DNA of 64,000 nt, taken from contig JAREIK010002629.1 of NCBI GenBank assembly GCA_029783825.1, forward strand, positions 175,400-239,399. Direction: 5' to 3'. Shown here piece by piece: positions 10,801 to 21,539 of the stretch (position 1 is the first letter of the stretch; every line of letters begins with the position of its first letter). The position numbers and the translations under genes were made by a program. The notes beneath the pieces are model-generated. The model saw nothing but the letters and a program-made list of their open reading frames with translations. It was not told where the DNA came from and made no database searches. The DNA is from Sapria himalayana. Lineage: Eukaryota > Streptophyta > Magnoliopsida > Malpighiales > Rafflesiaceae.

Positions 10801-13335
10801 CTAGGGGGTGATTATGCTCTTTCTAGGGGTTTTATTGTGATTTATAAAGCCGCCAAATTTTAATAGTTAGGTGACATCTCAAAAATTTTATAAATGAGTA
10901 TCTCATCGACTAAGATCTTCAAGTACATATGTCATACAAGTAGTAAAATATGTTTTCATCCAAATATCAATCTCATATAGATTGTATCATCTCTTTAGTT
11001 ATTCAACAATGATACAACCTATTTTTAGTAAAATAGATACTCATGTTATTAAATAATCTTAGATTTATAGTTTATTCTTTTAATTTATATGATAGTATTT
11101 AAGTTGCTTGACTAATATTATCTTAGACATAGAATGAAGGTGGGATGTTATGCAATGACTCATTACTCTAATAGCAAATAAAGTGGTTGTTATGATTGAG
11201 CTCATCATAATGGTGGTCCAATTGTAGTTATCCTCTCGGTACGTTAGCATAAGAAAATAATTCTTCCTTACTTGAGAGTCATTCACAATCTCATACTTCT
11301 TTTAAAAAATAACTAAGATCTTCAAGTATATAGATCATATAAGTATAAAATTTGTCTATTACCCTTGATGTATGCTTCATATACCCACTCTTATTCTCCA
11401 ACCGTATATATCATAAAGTCGACTTATTGATATTATTTGTAAGATTTTGTACTCTTTGCTTTATACGCATAATACTCATATAATTAACATATGTTATTTT
11501 CTAGTTTCATCTTTGAGAACCATAAAAATAAAATTAGTTTACAAGGAATGTCATTACTTTGTGAGTCACAATATACACACACATATTATGAGGATCGCCT
11601 ATCACCTTTCTCCTCGGTGATGATGCAACACACATACTAAAAGTGAACCCCTTGAGAAAATGTTCTATATAACATCTATCAATATTATGAACTAACTCTT
11701 TTAAGATGTATATAATGGATTGACATGATAAAGCATGCATACTTTTTGCTTCATAGGTACCATACTCGTAATGATTAACATACCTAAATTTCATATTTTA
11801 ATGTATAAGTTTATCACATGCATCATAGTTAGAAGGATTGTAGTGTGACTATGTTATGCCACCTAATTTTATTAGTTAAGTGATGCTTCAAAAGATCATT
11901 AATAAAAGTTTCTTGTCAATTGATATCCACAAGTATATGGGTCATACACATAATATAATAGATTTTTGTCCAGATATTAATCCCACATAAATTATATTGA
12001 TAGTATATTTTTTCAACAATGAGATAACTTATTTTTAGTAAAATATTTATTAAGAATGTTAGATGATATTTGTCCCATAGTTTATTCATTTAATCTATGT
12101 GATGCTATTAAGTCGCTCAACATATATTATGTTGAATACATATTAAGGTTGGGATGTTATGCAATGATGCCTTCACTTAATGGCATATAAAGTGGTTGTC
12201 AATAATGGGACCTTCCCAATGATGGTCCTTTCATATTTATCCATTTGATACATCACCATCGTAAAAATAATATATATCTGCATGAGAGTCATTTACAATC
12301 TCATATCTTTTAAGTAATTTCTTCAACTACTCTTGATAGTTACTTCATATCTACAATCTTATTCTATGTCTTTCTTTATCATAAGAACCAAAGATTGATA
12401 TGATTTGTAAATATTTGTACTTTAAACTTTATAAGCACTATACTCATACAATTAATATATACTTTCCTTAAATTTCACCAATGGGCAACATACGAGAAAA
12501 AATAGCTCACAAGGGCTATCATGACCTTACCTCTCACCATACTCCTCGATAATAATGTGATTTCAATACTAAAGGTTAATCCCTTGAGAAGATATTCTAT
12601 AAAATATTCTATACAATAATTTGGCATATAAAAGTATTTGTACTTTTTGCTTTATAAGGGAATACTCATGAAAAATTAATATACCCAAATTTAGGTGTTT
12701 ATTATATAAGTTTACTAAGTACATCATAATCAGAAGGGTTATCACTTTCTTATTATCATTTGCATGAGTAAGTGTCATGGTTTACCTATCAGATTCATCA
12801 TACCAATCTCACATAAACCTATCAATATTCAAACTCATAATTCAAGTTTTCTTTTATCATCATCCACCAATATTCATACATAAGATAAATCAAATAATCC
12901 ATTCATTCAAAATAAAACTAATTAAATCACATAATTGAAATTGCATTAACCCTAGACCCAGCTAGTTTGGCACAAATTCTTTAAATCTAATCCAAGGGGA
13001 GAGGGGTTTTAGAGCCACACCCCCAACTTTAGATGCATCCCTTGCTTACTTTTGGAACAACTTGGGAGTTTAATATTCACCCATAGGGTTTGTAGTATTC
13101 ATGGTTTTGCTTGTTCAATGAGGAAGAACTGAGAAGGAAAAAAAAATGGAAAATTTTTTGAAAACTTTTAATCGTCTGATTTTATACTAAGGTAGCTTAG
13201 CATTACTTTAAGTAAGAAGTTATAACTTACTAAAGAAAATCACAACTTCAACCTTCATCACTTTAACTTGAGATCATAACACTAAAAAATATTTATGAAT
13301 CTAGTCTACATCTTATCTTTCTATAACTATAGGTC
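10800..13335 (-). repeat. Inverted Athila-like LTR/leader, internally duplicated
   Basis: Read on the minus strand, this is the same family as 54.8-56.0 kb: 'atgagattgatatttgga' occurs at 10,960 (reversed) and at 58,950 (forward). Blocks at 10,860-11,790 and 11,870-12,780 are a degenerate tandem pair, offset roughly 0.93-1.0 kb; both contain a 'ctcctcggtgatgatg'-like phrase followed by 'cccttgagaa.at.ttctat'. At 12,950-13,130 lies the leader ('ccctagaccc', 'aaggggagagggg') and at 13,180 a reversed TATA box. The Gypsy element inserts at 13,341, and the interrupted unit resumes at 21,237. Confidence 0.6.
13180..13186 (-). promoter_or_regulatory. LTR TATA box, minus orientation
   Basis: Reads AGTATAAAAT on the minus strand, the same context as the TATA boxes at 57,580 and 59,247 (AGTATAAAAG). 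Confidence 0.45.
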
Positions 13336-13340
13336 ATGGT
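13336..13340. repeat. Target site duplication ATGGT (left)
   Basis: ATGGT directly precedes TGTGACATCC at 13,341, and the same five bases directly follow the other LTR at 21,232-21,236. Five-base duplications are standard for Ty3/Gypsy integration. Confidence 0.95.
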
Positions 13341-13775
13341 TGTGACATCCCATCCCCCAAGGGGTCTCATTTATTCCATCACACAATACAATGTGTAATA
13401 AAATAAAATTTTCTAAAATGTACCATTCATTTTTTTTCCATTTTATTTGCTCAGCGGAATAAAAAAAACACACAACATATTATATAAGCCACAACTAGCT
13501 TTTCTTCATATGTGCGATCCCACATGTGGATCTATCATCTACCCTAGACCTATACCTGAAAAGGAGTCCCGCAACGGAGTGAGCAAAGCTCAGTAGAGGT
13601 AGACTCCTACAAAGTTAGTCCCTGCTTAAGTGCACGTAAAACGTCATGCATATATATCAACAATCATTCAAATACAAAGTTTATATGAATGTAATTATGG
13701 ATGAAATATTTATATGCCCATATTCCTGAGTCCCATAGACTCCCTCACACATGCCGAAGCCAAGTGTGACATATA

Positions 13776-13808
<33 letters not shown>

Positions 13809-15030
13809 ATCTATAAAAATATTTATTTTTTTGAAATTATTCTAAAAAATATGGACCTCCTCCGAAAAACATATTTGACAATTCTCTAAATAAAATATGA
13901 TTTTATTGGATTTACTCTGAGAAATATGGACCTCCTTCGAAAAATATATTGGACATTTCTTCGACAAATATTTATTTTACTTTGATATTTTCCAAAAACT
14001 ACCATGTAACTCAGCCTGGATATTGTCCCAATTCAAGTTCATAAATTTATAATAGTCATGCTCAAGAAAAAATATCACGCAACTCAGTATGGATGTTATC
14101 TCAATTCGAGTTCACCAAATAAAATCCATATACCTTTATGTATGTGTTTGTGTGTGTGTGTCATGCACTCACTCATGTATATGGAATGTTCCCATGCATA
14201 TGAAATGAAATTATGTCATTTATGATTAAACGACGTTTCGGACATAGCTATAACAATCCAAACCCAATTCACCTACACTAAATTTTACTAAATAAAACCC
14301 ATAAACTTTTTACTAATTAACCATTTCAAATGACATTTCTAACAATTCTAATTAAAATATAAAACATAATCATTTATAGCCTTTAAATAGAAAGAAATTC
14401 TGATAAGAAAAAACTACTACCTTTCGGAAAATTTAACGAAAATTTTATAAATATAATGTCAACTCAAGATCTCGTCACGTAAAGTAACTTTAGTTCTTGG
14501 ATTATTTTATTTCGACTCCAAAATAATCTGTTACGAACAAATGGAAATCAAGTTTATATTTTTTTTCCTCTGGAAAGTGTCTCTCTCCCAAAGTTTATTT
14601 TTTTTCATTCTCCGTCAGGCGTCATTCCATTTTTTGGATTTACGTCGTTTTTTTATTTTATTTTATTTTATTAAAAATTCTTATTATAATAAATTTTTTG
14701 TTGTTAGATGCTAGGATCACGCATGCGCAACCACGTGCTAACATCGTGGCGGGGTCTTTTCCGTTTTCATTTTTTTTATATTTATTTATTCATTCTAATA
14801 ATTATTTAAATAAATTAAAAAAAATAACAAAATTCTAATTTCCTCAGAATTTGATGAAATTTGTCACCGTGACTATATTTTCCAAAACGAATACAATAAT
14901 GAAATCCATTTTATCATCATGGTTCTAAAATTTTTAGTTAATTTTTCTTATTACAAAATTACTATTTTACCCTTTTTTTTCTAGAAACAAATCATGTTAT
15001 TTATTTTACATTTTTTTTCGAGATTTCGTA
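13341..15030 (-). repeat. 3' LTR of the Gypsy element (1,690 bp)
   Basis: Aligns along its whole length with 19,623-21,231. It begins TGTGACATCCC and ends GAGATTTCGTA, where the partner ends GGGATTTTACA. It contains short (TA)n/(TATG)n and (TG)n tracts at 13,769-13,807 and 14,146-14,160 that differ in length from the partner. About 80 bp longer than the 5' LTR. Confidence 0.95.
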
Positions 15031-15047
15031 TTCTCTCCTCCTTAAAG
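15031..15047 (-). promoter_or_regulatory. Polypurine tract of the Gypsy element
   Basis: The minus strand reads AAGGAGGAGAGAA immediately before the 3' LTR, the expected primer site for plus-strand DNA synthesis. Confidence 0.8.
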
Positions 15048-15159
15048 AATTTCATCCCGAAATTCTCACAGATATAACTTTATTGTTATAAACATATCCT
15101 GAAGCTAAATAATTATTAAATTACTAAAATATATACATTCATTTTCAAATAAAAAAAGG

Positions 15160-16450
15160 ATAAGCTACACGCATCGTGTCTTCACATTCTCATGTTGCTT
15201 CTTCTATTCCTTTATACTGTCATATTACTTTTACTAGTCTCATAGTCTTGCATCGCAAAATTTGGTCTCGACTATCAATGATACACACTTGCATTTCTTC
15301 AAACATTCCATCTATATCAATAACGAGTTTACTCCAATCCATTATATGAGTAGGATCAGAAATATATTTCCTAAGCATAGAGACGTGGAATATCTCGTGG
15401 ACACCAGATAATGTGGTGGTAATGTCAATCGATAAGCAACCAACCCCACCTTCTCGAGTATTTCGAAAGGCCTAATATAAAGTTATATTTTAGAGGAGTA
15501 ATCAGATTTTAGAGGTCATCTTCGTCTATCAGCATAACTTTTTTGTCGACTTTGAGTTATAAGAAGATATTGTCGAATCAAATCTACTTTTTCTGAGGTG
15601 TCTCTAATCACATCTAGACCCGTGATGGATATGTCTCCCACCTCAACCCAATAAACTAGAGATCAACATGGTCTTCCGTACAATGCTTCATATTGTGCCA
15701 TTTGGATACTTACTTGATAACTTTTGTGAAAGGAAAAATCGACCAAAAGCAGATGTTCTTCCTTGTTACCTTGAAATCTAGATAACATGCTCGCAACATA
15801 TCTTTCAAAACTTATATAGTTCTTTCTGACTGACCGTCTATTTGTAGATAAAAATTAGTGCTCATAATCAACTATATTCCCATTGCTTTTAGGAAACTCT
15901 TCCAAAAATCAGCCATAAATCTGGGATCTCTATCTGATACAATAGATACTGGTACTCCATGTAATCGGACAATTTCTCATATGTATAATCTATACAATTC
16001 CTTAAGTGTGAAGGTCATTTGCATTGGCAAAAAATGCGTGGACTTTGTAAGCCGATCCACAATTACCCACACAGCATCATGTTTTCATGATGTTCATGGC
16101 AAGTGAGTCACAAAATCTATCATGATATGCTCACATTTCCACTCTGCTACCTCCAAAGGATGGAGTAATCATGCTAGCCACTGATGCTCAGCCTTTATTT
16201 GCTGACACGTGCGGCATTATCGAACAAAATCTCCAATGTGTCGTTTCATCTCATTTTAGTAATACTAGCGATGGAGATCATTATACATCTTTGTGCCACC
16301 TGGATTTACTATAAAATAAGAACAGTGAAATTTTCTAAGAATTTCTTCTTTCAATTTTATTATCTGAGGAACCACAATCTATCCCCTAAATCGAAGACTA
16401 TCATCCATATCAATAGCCCAACCTTCATCGCATGTACTAGTCTCTACTTT
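15160..16450 (-). pseudogene. Gypsy integrase with C-terminal chromodomain-like tail
   Basis: From right to left, read on the minus strand: the zinc-binding segment 'C.TCQQIKAEHQ' at 16,181-16,222; the core with 'VIVDRLTKSTHFLPM' at about 16,025-16,070 (first catalytic Asp); 'SDRDPRF' at about 15,915-15,940 (second Asp); and 'TDGQSE' at about 15,822-15,840, near the catalytic Glu. At 15,165-15,330 a tail reads 'LVKVIW' and then 'EEAT-stop-E', which corresponds to the chromodomain ending VEEATWE of chromoviruses, with Trp changed to TGA. Stops also lie in 'DFVTHLP' near 16,080-16,110. The plus-strand frames at 15,858-16,106 and 16,184-16,465 are shadows. Confidence 0.9.
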
Positions 16451-16539
16451 GTTCTTTATAAATAATATTTCTACATCTTGTTTCTACATCTTGTTTCTAT
16501 ATCTCAATCACCTTATTTAATAGCGAAGGTATAGCTACT

Positions 16540-17030
16540 AAACTTCCGATAATACCCTGATTTTGACTCCTATATTGTAAGTTGAATCATTCCTCAGTTT
16601 TAAGCATATCTCATTCTCGCAAAGTTATACTAGATAGTGCACCTCGTGACTTCCGACTAAATACATCAGCTACCACATTTGTCTTACCAAGATGATAATG
16701 CAAAGTAAAATCATAATCTTTTAGATACTTCATCCATCGACGATGTCTCATGTTAAGATCTCATCGTGTAATGATATATTTTAGACATTTATGGTCTTAA
16801 TATACTTCAAATTTCTCCCCATATAAATAGTGGTGTCATATTTTTAAAGCAAAGACTATAGTTGCCAACTCTATATCATGTGTGGGGTAATTCTGCTCAT
16901 GATTCTTTAACTACCTTCAACCATAAGCTATAACTCTTCCAGATTACATCAGAACACATCTCAATCCATCTTTCGAAGCATCATAATACAGTGTATATTT
17001 TTGGCCCCTATCCAGAACTATCAGAATAGG
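16540..17030 (-). pseudogene. Gypsy RNase H
   Basis: The minus strand reads 'LYYDASKDGLRCVLM-stop-SGRVIA' at about 16,920-16,995. It matches the first catalytic Asp motif of Gypsy RNase H (VYCDAS..GLG.VLMQ.GRVIAYASR). Stops disrupt it. It sits between RT (upstream) and integrase (downstream), the Gypsy order. Confidence 0.85.
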
Positions 17031-17920
17031 AGGTGAAGTAAGTCGTTTTTTCAATTCCTGGAATGCCTTTTCACATGAATCATTCTACTCATACTTGACT
17101 TTCTTCCTGGTCAATCTAGTCATTGGAGCTACTAACCGAAGAAAATTCTCAATAAATCTTATATAATACCCCGCCAATCCCAAAAAACTATGTATTTTAA
17201 AAACTGACTTTGGCCTCTCCTAACTCATGACTACCGTGACTTTTTTAGGGTCCAGTGAAACACATGTAGCTGATACTATATGTCCCAAAAATTTTACTTT
17301 TGTCAACTAAAAGTTACATTTAGCAAACTTGGCATACAACTTATATTCTCTCAAAGTTTGGAGAACAATATGTAAATGATTCTCATGCTCTCCTTCGGAC
17401 TAAGTATAGATCCAAATGTCATTCACAAAAATCACAACAATATAATCTAAATATGGCTAAAATATTCTATGCATAAAATTCATGAATGTTGCAAACACAT
17501 TCATTAATCTGAAAGGCATTACTGTAAACTCAAAATGGCCATACCATTATCTAAATAATATCTTAGGGATGTCAGCCTCCTTCATTCGCAACTGGTAATA
17601 TCCAGTACGAAGATCTATTTTAGAAAATACCTATGCCCATTTTAACTGGTCAAATAAATCATCAATCCTTGGTAATGGATATCGATTCTTTATTGTAACC
17701 CTATTCAAATATAGATAATAAAAGCACATTCAAATGGTTTTATCCTTCTTTTTTGCAAATAAAACTAGAGTACCCCGAGGTGAAGTGTTGGGTCTAATGA
17801 AGCCCTTGTCCAACAAATCTTGTATTTGGACATTGAGTTCTTATAATTCAATCGGTGTCATCCTATGTGGAGTCATAGAAATGGGTGATGTACCAAGATG
17901 TAACTCAATACCAAAATCCA
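17030..17920 (-). pseudogene. Gypsy reverse transcriptase
   Basis: The catalytic box at 17,403-17,447 reads 'DYIVVIFVNDIWIYT' on the minus strand. In active elements this is the F(I/V)DDI box, so the first of the paired aspartates has become Asn (FVND). Upstream motifs around 17,560-17,760 (fingers and palm segments) and downstream 'FLGLAGYY..FI..FS'-like sequence near 17,150 are visible in fragments. The plus-strand frame at 17,734-17,937 is a shadow of the RT. Confidence 0.85.
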
Positions 17921-18106
17921 CATTTCTGTGTGGGTAATATCCTGGTAATTCATTAAAAAAACATTTTGGCAATTACAAACTATCCGAGAAAGTTCCATAT
18001 TCAATGTCCCCTCTTCTTCTAGGATGAGACATGTCAGCCAACCTATAAGTTGTCCATGTCATTTAGAATCATATATAGTCTTGGGTAAAGCATCAAACTT
18101 ATCCCC

Positions 18107-18568
18107 CTAAAATACAACACATATACCGTCTGGTGTGTGGATAATAATTTTTCTACAATCACAATCAATAATGACTTGATGTGCTGTTAACCAATCCGTA
18201 CTAAGAATTACATCAAAATCTGACATGTCCATGACTTTAAGGTATGTCATGAGTAAAATCCCTGAGATTTCTAACTCACAATCTTGACATATCTGATTAA
18301 TTTTCACATTATTCATCAAAGGAGAAGTCACATGCAATAGCTTGTCCAAGTTTTTAACTTCTTATCCCAATTCTTCCACACATGATATAGAAATAAATGA
18401 ATGTGATGCACAAGAATCAAATAGAACTCTTGCCCATAAATGAAAAAGTAAGAAAGTACCTTGTACCACTAATTGATCTATCCTCTCCATTTGTGATGTA
18501 ATTACATAGACACGCCCTTGGGTCCTCAAAGTCATGGTCTGTGAGATCTCACCTTGACCTCGACCCAT
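18107..18568 (-). pseudogene. Gypsy retroviral-type aspartic protease
   Basis: Two minus-strand frames cover it. The upstream one (18,362-18,568) contains 'VLFDSCASHSFIS' at about 18,391-18,430, the protease active-site loop in which the usual D-S-G is D-S-C. The downstream one (18,107-18,349) contains 'FDVILSTDWLTAHQVIIDC', the conserved Gypsy block normally reading D.ILGMDWL. A frameshift or stop separates the two. The Gly-to-Cys change in the loop and the lost glycine in ILG suggest inactivity even apart from the break. Confidence 0.9.
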
Positions 18569-18589
18569 GCCTTGACCTCCCTAGTATGC

Positions 18590-19500
18590 TTGTGAAGTAT
18601 GAGATATCTGTGGAATACCTCGAGATTGCACCCAATTCCTTGGACTCGCACTAGAGAGAGGAGGAATAAACTATGTTTGCGTATTTCCCATGGATGTATG
18701 GGATTATGATGCCTCATAATCCTAGGATCCTTGCTTTAGTGGACACTCTCATTTCCAATGTCCAGGTTGATGACATAAAAAACAAATTTTCTATCTAATT
18801 TGGCTAGAATTCACAGTCTGGCTTTGGCCTTGATAATCACAACATTGTCCATGAAATCTTCATGAGATAAATGGTCTCTCTCACTTTCCAGTAAAATATT
18901 GATTCTCATTTCTCTTTTCGCTAGCACTTCCACTCATTTCCTGGATATTTCATACATCCTCGACCTCCCATTTGATGTTTAAAGCTATCTTAACCATCAA
19001 ATCCATATCTTGGATAAGAAATCATACAATCTTGCCTCGAATGGACAATTTTAATCAATCTTCAAATTTTCAAACCTTAGCCACATTATTAGCCACATAA
19101 TCATTCCCAAAATATGTCAACTCAGTGAATTTAGCCACGTAGTCCAACACCATCGTATTTCCTTGTCTAAGTTCAAGGAATTCTCGGGCCTTGACATGTC
19201 TAGCTGAAGTCGAAAAATATTTTTTTATAAAGAGTTCTTGGAATTCTTTTCATGTCATTGCCTCTATATTCTTCAAGGCATTGATCCAATACCACCAAAT
19301 TTGGGACTCACCCTATAGCTAGAATGATGCTAGCCAGATCTTTGTAGCATTAGAAGTAATTTTCATTACATCCAAGATATTATCAACTAGTCAAAACCAA
19401 TGATCTGCCGCCATTAGGTCCCCTCCCCCATAATCATTGGAGGATGATGTGTCTTGAACTTTTGGAGATTACTTGATCCTTCTTGACCTCTATTTACATT
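18590..19500 (-). pseudogene. Gypsy gag with CCHC zinc knuckle
   Basis: The Retrotrans_gag core runs from about 19,400 to 19,000 on the minus strand: 'WINALKN..AMTWKEFQELF', 'REFLELRQGN', 'DYVAKFTELTYFGNDYVA'. The zinc knuckle at 18,743-18,784 reads C-FL-C-HQPG-H-WK-stop-E-C, a correct CX2CX4HX4C spacing interrupted by TGA. Additional stops are scattered through it. The frame at 18,532-18,717 is a shadow. Confidence 0.9.
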
Positions 19501-19608
19501 AGTATTTCTTTTTTTTTCCCAAGTATTAGATATGTATATATCTAAACTTTTCTAACATATTATGAAACTTGTACTAATTTCTAATTTATAGGTAATCGTA
19601 TACTTAAC

Positions 19609-19619
19609 CTCTGATACCA
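19609..19619 (-). other. Gypsy primer-binding site, tRNA-iMet type
   Basis: The minus strand reads TGGTATCAGAG three bases inside the 5' LTR, complementary to the 3' end of plant initiator tRNA-Met. Confidence 0.93.
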
Positions 19620-19622
19620 AGC

Positions 19623-20313
19623 CGTGACACCTCATCCCCCAGGGGGGTCCTATTTATTCCATCATATAATACAATGTGTAATAATAAAATTTTTTCAAAT
19701 GTACCATACTTTTTTTTCCATTTTATTTGCTCGGTGGAATAAAAAAATACACATGTTATTTAAGCCACAACCGGCTTCCCTTCATATGTGCAATCCCGCA
19801 TGTGGATCTATCATCTGCCCTAGACCTGTACCTGAAAAGTGGTCCCACAATGGAGTGAGCAAAGCTCAGTAGAGATAAACTCCTACAGAGTTACTCCCTA
19901 CCTAAGTGCACGTAAAACATCACATATATATCAACACTCATTCAAGTACAATGTTTATATGAATGCAATTATTGATGAAATATTTATATACCCATATTCC
20001 TGTGTCTCATCGACTCCCTCACACATGTCGAAGCCAAAAGTGACATATTGTGTGTGTGTGTGTGTGTGGAAATATTTATTTTTTTGGAATTATTCTGAAA
20101 AATATAGACCTTCTCCGAAAAACATATTGGACATTTCTCTAACATAATATTTTTTTTCCTTAGATATTTTTTAAAAACTACTATGTAACTCAGCCTGGAC
20201 GTTGTCCCAATTTGAGTTCGCAAATATATAATAGCTATGCTCAAGAAAAAATATTGTGCAACTCAGTCTAGACGTTGTCTCAATTCGAGTTCGTCAAATA
20301 CAATCCATATACC

Positions 20314-20359
<46 letters not shown>

Positions 20360-21231
20360 TATATCATGCACCCACCCATGTATATGGAATGTTCCCTTGC
20401 ACATGAAATGCAATTATGTGATTTATGATTAAATGATGTTTCAGACACAGCTACACCAATCCAAACTCAATTCACCAGCACAAAATTTTATTAAATGAAA
20501 CCCATAAACTTGTTACCAATTAACCATTTCCAATGATATTTCTAACAATTCGAATTGAAATATAAAACATAATCATTTTTATGGCCTTTAAATAGAAAGA
20601 AATTCTGATAAGAGAAAACCACTACCTTTCGGAAAATTTCACAAAAAAATTTATAAATTTGATGTCAAACTAAAGATCTCATCGCGTAGAGCAACTTTAG
20701 TTCTTGAACTATTCTATTCCGACTCCAAAATAATCTATTGCGATCAAAAGAGCAAGTTTATATTTTTTTTACCTCTACACAGAGTCTCTCTACTGAAGTT
20801 TTTTATTTCATTCTCCGACAGGTGTCATCCCGTTTTCCAGATTCACGTCATTGTTTTCTTTTTTTTTATTTATTTTTTTTATTTTATTAAAAATTCTTAT
20901 TATAATAACTTTTTTTGTCAGACACCCGGACCGTGCATGCACAGCCATGTGCTGACATCGTGGTGTGGTCTTTTCCATTTTCATTTTATAATATTTATTT
21001 ATTTATTCTAGTATTTATTTAAATAAATTAAAAAAAATAACAAAATTCTGACTTCCTCAAAATTTGATGAAATTTGTCACTGTAGCTATATTTTCCAAGA
21101 CAAATTCAATAACAAAATTTATTTTGTCATCAGGGATCAAATTTTTTAGTTAATTTTTCTTTTACTAAATTACTATTTTACCCTTTTTTTTAGAAACTAA
21201 TCATGTTATTTATTTTTTTCGGGATTTTACA
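19623..21231 (-). repeat. 5' LTR of the Gypsy element (1,609 bp)
   Basis: Partner of 13,341-15,030. On the plus strand it begins CGTGACACC (TG end decayed to CG) and ends GGGATTTTACA, so the outer end keeps its terminal CA/TG. It contains (GT)n tracts at 20,049-20,067 and 20,317-20,356, which account for the short shadow frames there (19,984-20,448). Confidence 0.95.
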
Positions 21232-21236
21232 ATGGT
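21232..21236. repeat. Target site duplication ATGGT (right)
   Basis: Directly abuts the LTR end and is identical to 13,336-13,340. Confidence 0.95.
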
Positions 21237-21386
21237 ACTTGTAATAATCATGAATTAGCCTAATCTATATATAATACAAAGTCACGACATTGTGAAATGC
21301 TCATGGCTTCATTCATTTATTCATTTGTACTTCATAGGGTTGTGGCACCAGGAAGAGGTCATGGAGAGGAGATGACTTATGATATT
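21237..21386 (-). repeat. Continuation of the Athila-like LTR split by the Gypsy element
   Basis: Joined to 13,335 across the element, the text reads 'ggtcatggtacttg', then 'aaagtcacgacattgtgaaatgctcatgg', the CATGA-word style of the family's U3. No gene. Confidence 0.5.
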
Positions 21387-21510
21387 ATTAAATAGCCACA
21401 AAATTGTGTGGAAGTTGTGGCATTGGAAACTTCCACATAGTATTGTGGCTATTAATTATGTCATTCCTAGTTCCAAATGTAGGAATAACATAATTAAATA
21501 TTATAAGTTT
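21386..21510. repeat. Two consecutive hairpins
   Basis: Hairpin 1: 'ttaaatagccacaaaa...tgtggaagtt' at 21,388-21,416 pairs with 'aacttccacat...tgtggctattaa' at 21,428-21,457. Hairpin 2: 'aattatgtcattcct' at 21,455-21,469 pairs with 'aggaataacataatt' at 21,480-21,496. They share the AATTA boundary. The origin is unknown; a small MITE-like insertion is possible. Confidence 0.75.
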
Positions 21511-21539
21511 TATAAATAAATATGAATTGATGAATTTAA

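Larger units (their letters stand above)
13341..21231 (-). mobile_element. Chromodomain Ty3/Gypsy retrotransposon, structurally complete, inactive
   Basis: A 7.9-kb element in minus orientation. It has LTRs at 13,341-15,030 and 19,623-21,231, a PPT at 15,031, and a PBS at 19,609-19,619 complementary to initiator tRNA-Met (TGGTATCAGAG). Its gag-protease-RT-RNase H-integrase-chromodomain order is normal for a Gypsy chromovirus; protein motifs suggest the Tekay/Del branch, but this is inference. All domains carry stops or frameshifts, and the LTRs differ by many substitutions and microsatellite length, so the insertion is old. Intact ATGGT duplications show that it is a single insertion not reshuffled since. 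The host site is an Athila-like LTR in minus orientation. Confidence 0.95.

Noticed and set aside
11534..11794. 86-codon minus frame as a gene
   Set aside because: It lies in a duplicated LTR/leader unit and its counterpart near 12,569-12,778 is not conserved as protein.
19984..20448. Short frames with Cys-Val or Thr-His runs
   Set aside because: They are translations of (GT)n tracts inside the Gypsy LTR.
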